A stretch of 64,000 nt of DNA, taken from the NCBI RefSeq assembly GCF_000299395.1, contig NC_018656.1:682001-746000 (forward strand), in the 5' to 3' direction. The stretch comes from Candidatus Nitrosopumilus sediminis. Its GTDB lineage: Archaea > Thermoproteota > Nitrososphaeria > Nitrososphaerales > Nitrosopumilaceae. Below, piece by piece: positions 1 to 7,676 of this stretch. A program made the position numbers and the translations under genes. The stretch's first letter is position 1. Each line of letters begins with the position of its first letter. The notes below the pieces were generated by a model. That model saw only the letters and a list, made by a program, of their open reading frames with translations. It was not told the origin of the DNA and made no database searches.

Positions 1-1
1 T

Positions 2-472
2 CGTAAGCGTGTCTCCAAACTTGACTTGGGAATCATCAATGATTCATCGTATTTTCCAGAAAATAGCAAACCAGACAGACATTACAATAATGGTGTTGTT
101 CATGCCCGACAGGATTTGAAATTATTAGAATTTTTCATGGTTCAAATGAAGCCACGATATAGGATGAAAATTCTTCACAGTGACGAATTTAAAAATTTCA
201 TTGAAAGTGTTTTAGACATTGGAGTTACAAAATTCAACAAACAAACAAAGGAAGAAAATGAATCAAGTAGAGCATTTGCATTACAATTGATGAATTATTC
301 TTTGCAAGTAATGTCAAAAACTATGCCTCCTGAATTTGCAAAACTACTCAACAATGCAATAGAACCATTAGATGATTTACTTAGTGCAATCTACGAGTAT
401 TCTAAAAACAACAATGTAAAGGATTTACCAAGATTTAGAGAGCTAAGATTGCCAAATAGAGGAATTGCATAG
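2..472 (+). CDS. Hypothetical protein, 5' end outside window
   Basis: The reading frame is open to the left edge. A TTG at 26 could serve as a start, but in-frame codons RKRVSKLD lie before it without a stop, so the gene probably begins upstream of the window. The visible part is helical, with basic patches (MVQMKPRYRMK) and a C-terminal RFRELRLPNRGIA tail. I do not recognise the family. It runs in the same direction as the next gene, 42 bp downstream. Confidence 0.6.
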   Translation, partial: RKRVSKLDLGIINDSSYFPENSKPDRHYNNGVVHARQDLKLLEFFMVQMKPRYRMKILHSDEFKNFIESVLDIGVTKFNKQTKEENESSRAFALQLMNYSLQVMSKTMPPEFAKLLNNAIEPLDDLLSAIYEYSKNNNVKDLPRFRELRLPNRGIA

Positions 473-514
473 TCATAATCTGGTCTTATTACTCTGAAGT
501 ATCATAGAGGTATC

Positions 515-781
515 ATGAAATATGTTGTTTCAGTATCTAAAACTTACATTCACCGTGGCAATCACAGACATAAAAAATCTACAAAGAAGAGATGGCACAT
601 CTATTATTATGATGAAGAAGGAAACTTCAAGACTCAGCGAGTCAGTTGGCTATCTGCGATGTATTACAAGACTCAGAAGAGAAAGCGGTTAAAATATATC
701 TGTACCTACTGTGGAAATGTGTTTTTGGGATTTGTTAAATCATACAAAGAAGAATTAGAATGTCCTTATTGTGAAATTTAA
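515..781 (+). CDS. Small zinc-ribbon protein
   Basis: An 88-residue, very basic protein. The first 55 residues are rich in Lys, Arg, His and Tyr. The C-terminus carries two CxxC knuckles (CTYC and CPYC) separated by about 17 residues, typical of a zinc ribbon that binds nucleic acid or protein. The function is unknown. Its stop overlaps the 3' end of the convergent gene at 778-1371 by 4 bp. Confidence 0.6.
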   Translation: MKYVVSVSKTYIHRGNHRHKKSTKKRWHIYYYDEEGNFKTQRVSWLSAMYYKTQKRKRLKYICTYCGNVFLGFVKSYKEELECPYCEI

Positions 782-1371
782 TATATTTTCTTTTCATTTT
801 CTGGTACTTTGGAATCAAATTCTTTTGCGAGGGTAGAATAATGAAGCGCAGCCTTTCTATTTGTGATTTGTTTTTTTGATATGTATTCTTTCATTACAAT
901 ATATGATTTAACTAACATGACACTGTATAACTCAAAAATCATTTTTTTACTAACTAATTCTAGTGTGACCATTGCACATACTTTATCATAATTAGAAAGT
1001 AATTCTTCTACAATTGTTATGAGAGGAATGGATCTACCTTCGTAGATTACTTCTCTATCAAATTCGGGTTTCCCCTTACTTCGTTTCCATTCATCATAGA
1101 TTAATCTTCTAAATGTTCTGCCTTTTTCGTTACTTAGTAATTCATAAATTTTAAACAATGTAGTTGTTTGAAGTTGTTTTTTTTGATATCTGTGATTGAT
1201 TCTATTTGCAATAAATCCACATAGTCCTACAATGGCAGTAATCAAAATACCAAAAAGGGCAATCGAATTATCTGAGGAATTGTTCATCATAGTAATTTGG
1301 TTTTCAGTGGAATTTTGAGCAAATGCAGGAACAATCATTCCAATCAAAAATAACAACAATACAAATTTCAT
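778..1371 (-). CDS. Hypothetical secreted or membrane-anchored protein
   Basis: 197 residues. Residues 1-18 form a signal peptide ending AFAQ. A Ser/Asn-rich stretch follows, then a transmembrane helix near residues 37-58 (IALFGILITAIVGLCGFIA) and a basic, helical C-terminal domain probably facing the cytoplasm. The layout recalls small membrane proteins with a long cytosolic helical tail, but I cannot name a family. Confidence 0.6.
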   Translation of the reverse strand: MKFVLLLFLIGMIVPAFAQNSTENQITMMNNSSDNSIALFGILITAIVGLCGFIANRINHRYQKKQLQTTTLFKIYELLSNEKGRTFRRLIYDEWKRSKGKPEFDREVIYEGRSIPLITIVEELLSNYDKVCAMVTLELVSKKMIFELYSVMLVKSYIVMKEYISKKQITNRKAALHYSTLAKEFDSKVPENEKKIY

Positions 1372-1438
1372 ATTATTTCATGAACTAGAATGCTTATTTG
1401 CTTTGCCAATATGCTTAAGTTCATACAAAATTTAGATT

Positions 1439-1822
1439 ATGGGGATGTTAGTCGAGATTAGTTTTTTTGAGTGGTTTGCAATTTTTGGAATTGTTCTTGA
1501 AATCTTTGGATTTTTGTTTGTTTTATGGTTTTGGAGGGTTCCTACATACCCTTCATTGAATAAATGGTTTCAATTGTTAAAAATATACAAAATATTTTTT
1601 CGTACAAAAAGATATGAAAACAAACTTACTGATATTGTAGAATTTGATACAGATGAAAAACAAATACAGGTAGGTACTTTAGGCTTGTCCGGTCCTGAAT
1701 ATTCACCTATAGTGCCTAGATCATTCATTCCATTCTGGAATAGAATGAGATGGTTTGGATTTATTTTGGTGATGTGTGGATTAGTTCTTCAAATTGTTCA
1801 AATGCTTGATGTTAATACTTGA
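1439..1822 (+). CDS. Hypothetical two-helix membrane protein
   Basis: 127 residues with hydrophobic segments near both ends (about residues 8-32 and 102-122) and a charged central loop of about 70 residues containing YENKLTDIVEFDTDEKQIQVGTL. The predicted topology has both termini on the same side. The family is not recognised. The upstream sequence ATATGCTTAAGTTCATACAAAATT is closely echoed before the next gene, suggesting similar promoters. Confidence 0.5.
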   Translation: MGMLVEISFFEWFAIFGIVLEIFGFLFVLWFWRVPTYPSLNKWFQLLKIYKIFFRTKRYENKLTDIVEFDTDEKQIQVGTLGLSGPEYSPIVPRSFIPFWNRMRWFGFILVMCGLVLQIVQMLDVNT

Positions 1823-1875
1823 TATTTTTGTTAATTTTCCAATACTCTTAAGTTCACACACAAAATTAATTATTT

Positions 1876-2460
1876 ATGACATACACAATTGCAGATTTAA
1901 AAATTTTAGATCAAGTGATGAATGATATTGATTTACAATTGAAAGATTTCAATTATATTATTCCATATGAATATAATCAAGAAGCATATTCTCCTCGATT
2001 GGTAAATTTACTGTTGACCACTTGTATTGTGATTGAAAGATATTGTAAAATTTTGCAAATAGAATGCCAATTACCCGAACCTGATGGGAATGGAGGAATA
2101 CGAGGAGTGTTGAGAAATTTAGATGGTAATGGGGTATTAGCAAATATGAAATGGACCACATCATTTAATGAAGAATTTCAACCATTTGATGGAACATATG
2201 CATGGTGGCAAATGTACAATGATACAAAACATGAAGAAACTTTCAGTATCACTGATGTAAAATACCGTCAAGTTGTTACAGCTATTCTTGCATTACATTC
2301 GTTACAAAGATTGGCTTGGGCAAAACTAACTACAAATTGGACAAAATTAAACGGGATGGATTTGTTAGACATTGAAAAATGGGATGAAGAATCTGATCTT
2401 AGTTGGAGTACTAGACATGGGTTGTTTCATACATATTCTGGACCTAAGAAAGAACGATAA
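1876..2460 (+). CDS. Hypothetical helical protein
   Basis: 194 residues, soluble, mostly alpha-helical. It contains WWQMYNDTKHEE followed by a hydrophobic helix (VVTAILALHSLQRLAW). The Y-N-x-x-K-H pattern followed by a helix occurs in some uncharacterised helical proteins that can be HEPN-like, but the diagnostic R-x4-6-H motif is absent, so I do not assign that fold. It converges on the cas1 gene, with 7 bp between the two stop codons. Confidence 0.55.
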   Translation: MTYTIADLKILDQVMNDIDLQLKDFNYIIPYEYNQEAYSPRLVNLLLTTCIVIERYCKILQIECQLPEPDGNGGIRGVLRNLDGNGVLANMKWTTSFNEEFQPFDGTYAWWQMYNDTKHEETFSITDVKYRQVVTAILALHSLQRLAWAKLTTNWTKLNGMDLLDIEKWDEESDLSWSTRHGLFHTYSGPKKER

Positions 2461-2467
2461 GGGTTAA

Positions 2468-3481
2468 TTACAAACTATCTTTTTTCATAAGACAAAACTC
2501 CAATAGGCTTTGAATCAAAATTTTTGCAAGAGTAATCTCTTGAACTGATTTTAAACCTGATTCAGTCTTCTTTCCATATCTAAAATCATACTTTCTCTCC
2601 TGTGAAAACTGTCTTTCTAACAATTCCAAGAATCGCTTGATCAAAGCATGTTCAATTACTACAGTCCCATCTTTTGTGTACGAATACTCTTTGAGTTTGA
2701 TTCTGTTTCTCTTCTCTTTGTTGTTGGCAATTTTATACACTGAATAATCCACTAACCATCGAAATGGCTCAATCAAATCATAGACCAGTGGCTGAAACCC
2801 TGTATGAGATTTATGCATAAATCCAAAGTATGGATCAAGACCAAACCCACAAACATATTTTGAAATTTCTCCAGCTAGAACGGAATACCCATAGTTTAGT
2901 AATGCATTGATGATATCAGTTGCATTATTTTTGGAATTTCTAATTTGGGATTGATTCCTTGATTGAAAACCATATTTTTCAGGAATGAATTTGGCAAATT
3001 CTTTCCAGTAGGTAATGGCTGAAACATTTTCCTTATCGGATAGTTCAGTTACTTCACTGCCAATTAATTTGAGCAGTTTTAGTTGAGATTCTTTTTTTGC
3101 TTGTATGATTTGTTGACTTAGATACTCACACTTACTTTCATCACGAAATGTATCATATTGTGCCATTCTGTATTTGGTGGCAGTTAGAGAATCCATCATG
3201 CCGTTCATGAATGTGACTGGTTTTCCGTGATTGTCTAGTAGAATGACATTTCGATTATTTTGAGATAGTAGTGATAGTGCCTCAGTTGAAACATACCCTT
3301 TGCCTGAAAGAACTATCTTCTCGTATGGCATGTTTTTGACAAACCATTCCTCAGTTGTAGGTTCTGAGAATGGATCATGATTGTCTTTGAGAATTATTTT
3401 GGAATTTTTAACAGATATGGAGTGACCGTAACCTTTGAGGAATTTTGTGTTATAATGGTTTTTTTGATTTTTAAGAGTCAA
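2468..3481 (-). CDS. cas1: Stand-alone Cas1 integrase
   Basis: 337 residues with the full Cas1 layout: an N-terminal beta domain (residues 13-95, FLKGYGHSISVKNSKIIL) and a C-terminal helical integrase domain. The metal-binding residues are present: E205 in NYGYSVLAGE, H223 in GLDPYFGFMH, and D235 and E238 in YDLIEPFR. Cas1 normally works with Cas2 to insert spacers into a CRISPR array. Here no cas2, effector genes or repeat array is visible in the window. The length is normal for canonical Cas1 and I see no extra C-terminal HTH of the casposase type. The start is TTG, immediately after the TAA of the upstream membrane-protein gene, which implies translational coupling. Confidence 0.9.
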   Translation of the reverse strand: MTLKNQKNHYNTKFLKGYGHSISVKNSKIILKDNHDPFSEPTTEEWFVKNMPYEKIVLSGKGYVSTEALSLLSQNNRNVILLDNHGKPVTFMNGMMDSLTATKYRMAQYDTFRDESKCEYLSQQIIQAKKESQLKLLKLIGSEVTELSDKENVSAITYWKEFAKFIPEKYGFQSRNQSQIRNSKNNATDIINALLNYGYSVLAGEISKYVCGFGLDPYFGFMHKSHTGFQPLVYDLIEPFRWLVDYSVYKIANNKEKRNRIKLKEYSYTKDGTVVIEHALIKRFLELLERQFSQERKYDFRYGKKTESGLKSVQEITLAKILIQSLLEFCLMKKDSL

Positions 3482-3976
3482 TTAACTCGTACTGTTAACT
3501 AGTGTAACTAACCATGCAAATAATCCAATCATCACAATAAACCCAAAATACATTTGAGTAGACATAGCAAATGCAAATTTTCCCGAAGTATTATTTGTTC
3601 GAATTATTGTAACTATCCACCATGACAATACCCCTGCAGTAAACAACACTAACATTTCTTGAGAATGTTCTTTCATGTAAATTTGGAATGTGGATAGTAT
3701 TGGAGCCATGATTAGTAAAAGCAGTTCTAACGAACTTACCAAATATAATATGATTAGATTATTTTTCACATATTTCCAATCCCTAAAAAAATGTAAAAAA
3801 AGTGCAATTATTCCTGTACCAATTGCATATGTTAAAAATCGATATTCGGTAGTTAAACTTTCGTTGAATTCTCCATACCATTGTGAAAAAAGACCCATTC
3901 CAATAACTAAAGGAATTCCAATAATCAGAACAAGTTTTTTGTTTTTTTGAGAATTAGTTGGAGAATTTATTGCCAC
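3482..3976 (-). CDS. Multi-pass membrane protein upstream of cas1
   Basis: 164 residues with four to five predicted transmembrane helices (about 17-35, 47-63, 72-94, 106-125 and 140-160) and a short polar N-terminus. No family is recognised. Its stop codon abuts the cas1 TTG start with no spacing, so the two genes are almost certainly one transcript. Whether it works with Cas1 is unknown; the abutment is the only evidence. Confidence 0.6.
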   Translation of the reverse strand: MAINSPTNSQKNKKLVLIIGIPLVIGMGLFSQWYGEFNESLTTEYRFLTYAIGTGIIALFLHFFRDWKYVKNNLIILYLVSSLELLLLIMAPILSTFQIYMKEHSQEMLVLFTAGVLSWWIVTIIRTNNTSGKFAFAMSTQMYFGFIVMIGLFAWLVTLVNSTS

Positions 3977-4245
3977 AAATCACAAATTCATACTATCATT
4001 ATAACAATTTTCCAACAAATCATAATTCACGTAATTATCTAGTCATAACGAAAAACAGCAGTGAGTTAAGCACGAAATGGGGGGATTCTATTTTTATCGA
4101 TAAAGAATAAAAAGTGCATACCATTGACAGACGAAATTTTACCAATTTATAACTCGAAATGTTGAAAAAGAATAATTCTCCTCTTTGAAAATCAAAAATG
4201 ACTATATTCGTATGAAATAATACAGAGAAATAATCTGCTTTTACA

Positions 4246-4365
4246 ATGGAAAAAAAGTGTCTATGCTGTGGAAAATTATTTGAGAAACGAGCAAGTGATT
4301 GCTGCAGTCAAACATGTATGATATGTCATCTTGATCCTGCCATAACTTGCCCTAATGCAAATTAG
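4246..4365 (+). CDS. 39-residue cysteine-rich miniprotein
   Basis: ATG at 4246, TAG at 4363. The product is 39 residues with eight cysteines (C5, C7, C8, C19, C20, C24, C27, C35) and one His after CMIC, a density that strongly suggests one or two bound metal ions. The function is unknown. A probable terminator T-run (ATTTTTTAG) follows at about 4369, then the tandem palindromes at 4404. Confidence 0.45.
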   Translation: MEKKCLCCGKLFEKRASDCCSQTCMICHLDPAITCPNAN

Positions 4366-4403
4366 AAAATTTTTTAGTATTGTCCATTATTTGCCTTACA
4401 AAA

Positions 4404-4454
4404 TGTTTGTTCATTTGAACAAACAAAAATGGTGTTTGTTCATTTATACAAACA
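4404..4454. promoter_or_regulatory. Two tandem 22-bp palindromic sites
   Basis: 4404-4425 is a perfect palindrome: TGTTTGTTCA, TT, then its reverse complement. 4433-4454 repeats it with changes only in the right half (TGTTTGTTCA, TT, TATACAAACA). The centres are 29 bp apart, close to three helical turns, so two dimers would sit on one DNA face. The pair lies about 110 bp before the phasin-like gene and 39 bp after the cysteine-rich miniprotein gene. It is probably a transcription-factor operator; the regulator is unknown. Confidence 0.6.
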
Positions 4455-4510
4455 ACGCCCTTTACGCCTAAAATCACCAATATCACTCACTATGTGTCAT
4501 TTATTGACAT

Positions 4511-4541
4511 TCATTACCACTCATTACCAATAGTATATATA
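4511..4541 (+). promoter_or_regulatory. Promoter of the phasin-like gene
   Basis: Two tandem 10-bp units (TCATTACCAC and TCATTACCAA, 4511-4530) sit directly before a TATA box (AGTATATATA, 4532-4541). The box ends 22 bp before the ATG at 4563, the distance expected for a leaderless or nearly leaderless archaeal transcript. The duplicated element could be a doubled BRE or activator site. Confidence 0.55.
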
Positions 4542-4562
4542 CCCGTGTTACAATGCCCCATC

Positions 4563-4976
4563 ATGAGTACACAATCTCAAACTAGTGATGCATTTGCAAT
4601 GTACAAGCAAAATGTTCAGAAATACTTTGAAAATATTTCAAAACTAACCCCCCAATATTTTCAATCTGCAACAGAATTGCAAAACGAATGTATGAAAACT
4701 TGCCAAAAAACAATTGATGCTGCAGTTTCAATATCACAAGAATTTGCAAAAAAGTCTGGAATAAACACTGAAATTCCTACCTCTGCAAAAACTGCAATTG
4801 TTGATACCAACAAGCAAATTGTACAAGCAAGTACTGTGAACAATCAATTAGTAAAAACTGCTATTGATACAACTGTTCAAAATTTCAAAACATTTAACGA
4901 CAATGTCAATGCATTTGCTGAATTAAACAAAAACATTATCCAAACTTGGATAACCCCTTTCACACAAAAGAACTAG
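4563..4976 (+). CDS. Phasin-like helical protein
   Basis: 137 residues from the ATG at 4563. A longer frame starts at 4494, but it would contain the TATA box, so I reject that start. The protein is entirely helical with amphipathic repeats (DAFAMYKQNVQKYFENISKLTPQYF, then TELQNECMKTCQKTIDAAVSISQEFAKKSG), resembling phasins that coat polyhydroxyalkanoate granules. Thaumarchaea carry PHA synthase genes, so a granule role is plausible but not shown here. The strong TATA box and tandem operators suggest a regulated, possibly abundant protein. Confidence 0.5.
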   Translation: MSTQSQTSDAFAMYKQNVQKYFENISKLTPQYFQSATELQNECMKTCQKTIDAAVSISQEFAKKSGINTEIPTSAKTAIVDTNKQIVQASTVNNQLVKTAIDTTVQNFKTFNDNVNAFAELNKNIIQTWITPFTQKN

Positions 4977-5290
4977 TGTGATTGATTTTCTTTTTTTATT
5001 TTTAAATTTCATGAAATTTGATGATCACTCATCAAACTCCACGGTGTGTTAGGTGATTTGTATTTCAAAATTTGTATTTAACCTCGATGGATGATTTCTC
5101 AGTAAATGAATTATTGTCTATTTAATTGACTGAATTATATCATATTTATTTCAAATTTGGAATCTCAAACAATTGCATTTCATTGAATATTTTCTGTGAT
5201 TCCTAAGGCTAGAAAAATCTCCTATTTTAAGAAATTTTCTGAATTTAGAAGAGCTTATTTCATACCCATTTTATGATAATGTGATTTCTA
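4977..5290. other. Intergenic region without a clear gene
   Basis: 314 bp, very AT-rich. A T-run directly follows the phasin-like stop (4987-5003, likely terminator). A perfect 16-bp palindrome AAATTTCATGAAATTT lies at 5004-5019. I found no open frame with coding character. A TATA-like ATTTTATGAT near 5270 probably serves the small gene at 5291. Confidence 0.4.
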
Positions 5291-5416
5291 ATGGTTAAAG
5301 GCTACTGGGAAAAACGATTCAAGAAAGAACTTGTAGAGGAAGAAGATAGGCTCAAACAGGAAGTCGCTGAGGCGGTAAGGAAGAAACTAGACGAACTTGA
5401 AAAATCTGAATCTTAA
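5291..5416 (+). CDS. 41-residue charged coiled-coil miniprotein
   Basis: ATG at 5291, TAA at 5414. The peptide is MVKGYWEKRFKKE followed by a Glu/Lys-rich heptad stretch (LVEEEDRLKQEVAEAVRKKLDELEK). It would form one amphipathic helix. A TATA-like ATTTTATGAT lies about 20 bp before the start. I do not know the family; the even charge pattern and promoter argue that it is translated. Confidence 0.4.
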   Translation: MVKGYWEKRFKKELVEEEDRLKQEVAEAVRKKLDELEKSES

Positions 5417-5482
5417 TTTTTCAAAAATACGAATACTTTTAGCCTAAATCCCTTATAGTAATAAATCCAAAACTAATTAATA

Positions 5483-5512
5483 GTTGACCTGTATTATATA
5501 GGTCGACCTATA
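5483..5512. promoter_or_regulatory. Palindromic operator at the start of a winged-helix gene
   Basis: 5497-5512 is the perfect 16-bp palindrome TATAGGTCGACCTATA, ending one base before the ATG at 5514. A further half-site GTTGACCT (5483-5490) pairs 7 of 8 with AGGTCGAC (5500-5507). Three GACCT/AGGTC half-sites therefore flank and overlap the TATA-like TATTATATA (5492-5500). Bound protein would block TBP and the start site, as expected for autoregulation by the downstream gene. Confidence 0.65.
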
Positions 5513-5513
5513 A

Positions 5514-6095
5514 ATGGTAAGTCAACATGAGCCTAACTTTGAAATGCATGAGCGTGAACGAATAGTTCTAGAAACTATCAAAAATAATCCTGAACTGCAT
5601 CACAATGCATTGCTAAAAGAAATTGTTCCGGAATATATGGCGAAAACCACCTTTGAAAAAACAAGAGATTCTTTACTTGAAAAAGAAGTCATTTCTGTAA
5701 ACAATAAAGGAAATATGAAATTTTATCTTCCTGTTGAAAATTATGAGGAAAAACTGCAACATCGAATTGAAAGAAATACAAATAATTCATACCATGATTT
5801 GAAATTAAAAATTAAAAAATTAGATGCTGATTATTCTCACAAAGATGTTGATGAAAAAATATCTATTGCAAATTCATTACTGAGAAATTTGATACTCGTT
5901 GATAACGGATTCACCGTCTTGGATTCTGCAAAAAATCCAAAAAAGACATTATACCACGATGAACATTTGACTATCCAGCAATTGATTCATCATGTTTTTG
6001 AACTAATCCGAAAAGACAATTCATGCGAGATTATTTTTCCAACCATTGTCAGCAATCTGGGTGTTCTCATGCCGCCGACATCATTGGATAAATAG
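5514..6095 (+). CDS. Winged-helix transcriptional regulator
   Basis: 193 residues. Residues about 12-75 look like a winged helix: ERIVLETIKNNPELHHNALLKEIVPEYMAKTTFEKTRDSLLEKEVISVNNKGNMKFYLP, with a recognition helix around AKTTFEKTRDSLLEK and a wing hairpin. The remainder is helical and may dimerise or sense a ligand. The gene starts inside its own TATA/palindrome region, so self-repression is likely. Its targets are unknown. Confidence 0.65.
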   Translation: MVSQHEPNFEMHERERIVLETIKNNPELHHNALLKEIVPEYMAKTTFEKTRDSLLEKEVISVNNKGNMKFYLPVENYEEKLQHRIERNTNNSYHDLKLKIKKLDADYSHKDVDEKISIANSLLRNLILVDNGFTVLDSAKNPKKTLYHDEHLTIQQLIHHVFELIRKDNSCEIIFPTIVSNLGVLMPPTSLDK

Positions 6096-6139
6096 GATTT
6101 CATCTAGTTATTTATTCGGGTTTATTCTATGTTGATCCT

Positions 6140-6367
6140 ATGGGATTACTATATACCAAATTTTACATGGATTTTGATGATGATGAATGGAAGCAAATTT
6201 CAAACAATCCCATAGTTTTTCAAACTATCAAAAATGATGTTATCTTAGAAATAGAAGATACATCACATAAATCGTATAAAATTAATTTCAAACAAGGTGG
6301 GAAACTCAATATGTTTAGAGTTACGGGAAAATTTCGTCTAACGTGGGATGATGATGATGTTGTCTAA
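6140..6367 (+). CDS. Small acidic hypothetical protein
   Basis: 75 residues, acidic at both ends (FDDDEW near residue 13, WDDDDVV at the C-terminus), with a beta-rich centre (SYKINFKQGGKLNMFRVTGKFRLTW). The family is not recognised. It lies 44 bp after the winged-helix gene and runs in the same direction. Confidence 0.45.
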   Translation: MGLLYTKFYMDFDDDEWKQISNNPIVFQTIKNDVILEIEDTSHKSYKINFKQGGKLNMFRVTGKFRLTWDDDDVV

Positions 6368-6404
6368 CTCTATCAAATAATAATGGGGTGTGCAAATAAT
6401 TTTC

Positions 6405-6635
6405 ATGGCTTTAGAAGAAGAAATAAAAATAATTTTAAATAATTTTGAAAACACGTCCACGGAAAAATTCCTTGGTGTTTTAAATCAAATAAAACCTCAT
6501 TTTAAAAATGAAATAATTTCTGATTATCTTCAAGGTAAAATTCAGAATATTGAAGACTCTGCAGAAGAATTTGAGAAAAAGAAACAATGTAAGGCATTAT
6601 TGCCCTACTTTGATTGGTATTTACAAGGATTGTAA
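6405..6635 (+). CDS. Small helical hypothetical protein
   Basis: 76 residues from the ATG at 6405 (an in-frame GTG at 6390 would add MQIIF). The sequence MALEEEIKIILNNFENTSTEKFLGVLNQIKPHF is helical and ends FDWYLQGL. No family is recognised. It converges on the minus-strand gene at 6638 with only 2 bp between stop codons. Confidence 0.5.
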   Translation: MALEEEIKIILNNFENTSTEKFLGVLNQIKPHFKNEIISDYLQGKIQNIEDSAEEFEKKKQCKALLPYFDWYLQGL

Positions 6636-6637
6636 AA

Positions 6638-7063
6638 CTATTCTGAAAAATTTCTTATTTTCTCTAATGCTGTCCTGATTGTTCTGAGATCTTCTCTTGC
6701 CCGGAGCATGTCTCCGACTAGATTTACGAAATACTCATGACCTGTATCTTCTGCTTTATGAATATCTGATTCATAACATGTTAGTGCTTTTTCTAAAAAT
6801 TGTTTTTCTTCTTGAAGATCATTCATGACTTGAATGTCTTCAAGTCCATCATGGATTTTTACAATCACTTCATTGATTTTTGGAACTGTTTTTCTTGCTT
6901 GTTGATTTAAAACCGATGCAAACATTGCTGCCGAATCTTTCAACTCTGGACTATCATTGAGTGTTTTTAATCTATTTTTGTAGTGATTTAATGATTTTAA
7001 AATTATTTCATATCCTCCTTCTTCTTTGATGTAAATTCCACCTAGCCAAATTTTTTCTGACAT
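6638..7063 (-). CDS. Hypothetical coiled-coil protein
   Basis: 141 residues, predicted helical throughout after a short N-terminal strand pair (KIWLGGIYIKEEGGYEIILKSL). The charged heptads and lack of hydrophobic segments suggest a soluble helical bundle. The family is not recognised. Confidence 0.55.
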   Translation of the reverse strand: MSEKIWLGGIYIKEEGGYEIILKSLNHYKNRLKTLNDSPELKDSAAMFASVLNQQARKTVPKINEVIVKIHDGLEDIQVMNDLQEEKQFLEKALTCYESDIHKAEDTGHEYFVNLVGDMLRAREDLRTIRTALEKIRNFSE

Positions 7064-7163
7064 GTCTGAATGTTTTTACATGTGTTGCTATAATTTAGTT
7101 TTCAAATTGGCACTAGTATGATTTCTTCTTGTTTTTAATATATTAGAAATTCATACTGAAAAC

Positions 7164-7355
7164 ATGAATGTTTCAAATGATTTTGGAATGAAAAAGCTTG
7201 CCGCACATTGCCCCATGTGCCTAATTGATTCGCTGTACTGCGGTACTATCCCTACTGAAATTAAATCTCTTACAAACAAAGAAGTGTTATTTTGTAAGAG
7301 CTGTAAATTCGTGATTGCGGTAGATGAATACAAGAATATGTTGTATCAGGTTTAA
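7164..7355 (+). CDS. Small zinc-ribbon protein
   Basis: 63 residues with CPMC at about residue 16 and CKSC at about residue 44, a two-knuckle zinc ribbon, ending AVDEYKNMLYQV. A TATA-like TTTTTAATATATT at about 7132-7144 lies 20-30 bp before the ATG, so the message is probably leaderless. Its 3' end overlaps the convergent gene at 7352 by 4 bp. Confidence 0.55.
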   Translation: MNVSNDFGMKKLAAHCPMCLIDSLYCGTIPTEIKSLTNKEVLFCKSCKFVIAVDEYKNMLYQV

Positions 7356-7576
7356 ACACCAGAATGTTCCTTTAATGATGGCTCATTTTTGTTGATCAGA
7401 TATAGCAAAACCCCTGCTAGAAATACGCCCATTCCACTAATGCCCACAAACGTTCCTGTATTTTTGATAAATCTCAAAAATGGGTCTGTTTGACCCAGTT
7501 CGATTGAATAAAACATTACTAGGCCTGACGAGAACATAACTATCCCAGTAATTGCAATCACTATGCCCATTTTCAT
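7352..7576 (-). CDS. Two-helix membrane protein
   Basis: 74 residues with two hydrophobic segments (about 3-25 and 42-63) joined by a loop containing GQTDPFLRF. It is small, has no signal cleavage site and no known domain. The function is unknown. Confidence 0.5.
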   Translation of the reverse strand: MKMGIVIAITGIVMFSSGLVMFYSIELGQTDPFLRFIKNTGTFVGISGMGVFLAGVLLYLINKNEPSLKEHSGV

Positions 7577-7676
7577 ACAATGAATGTAATTTTCTAATTA
7601 ATAAATAACAAGAACAAAAATGTGTACCTTGATGAACAGAGTAAACTCTTTTAATTAATTTAGATTATGATCTATT

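Noticed and set aside
1876-2460. HEPN RNase next to cas1
   Set aside because: The YNDTKH stretch is suggestive, but the R-x4-6-H catalytic motif is missing.
2468-3976. Casposon
   Set aside because: No PolB, HNH or extra HTH gene, and I did not find terminal inverted repeats around cas1.
4404-4454. Two 22-bp repeats near cas1 as a mini CRISPR array
   Set aside because: The gap between repeats is only 7 bp, there are just two units, and both are palindromic operators rather than CRISPR repeats with 30-40 bp spacers.
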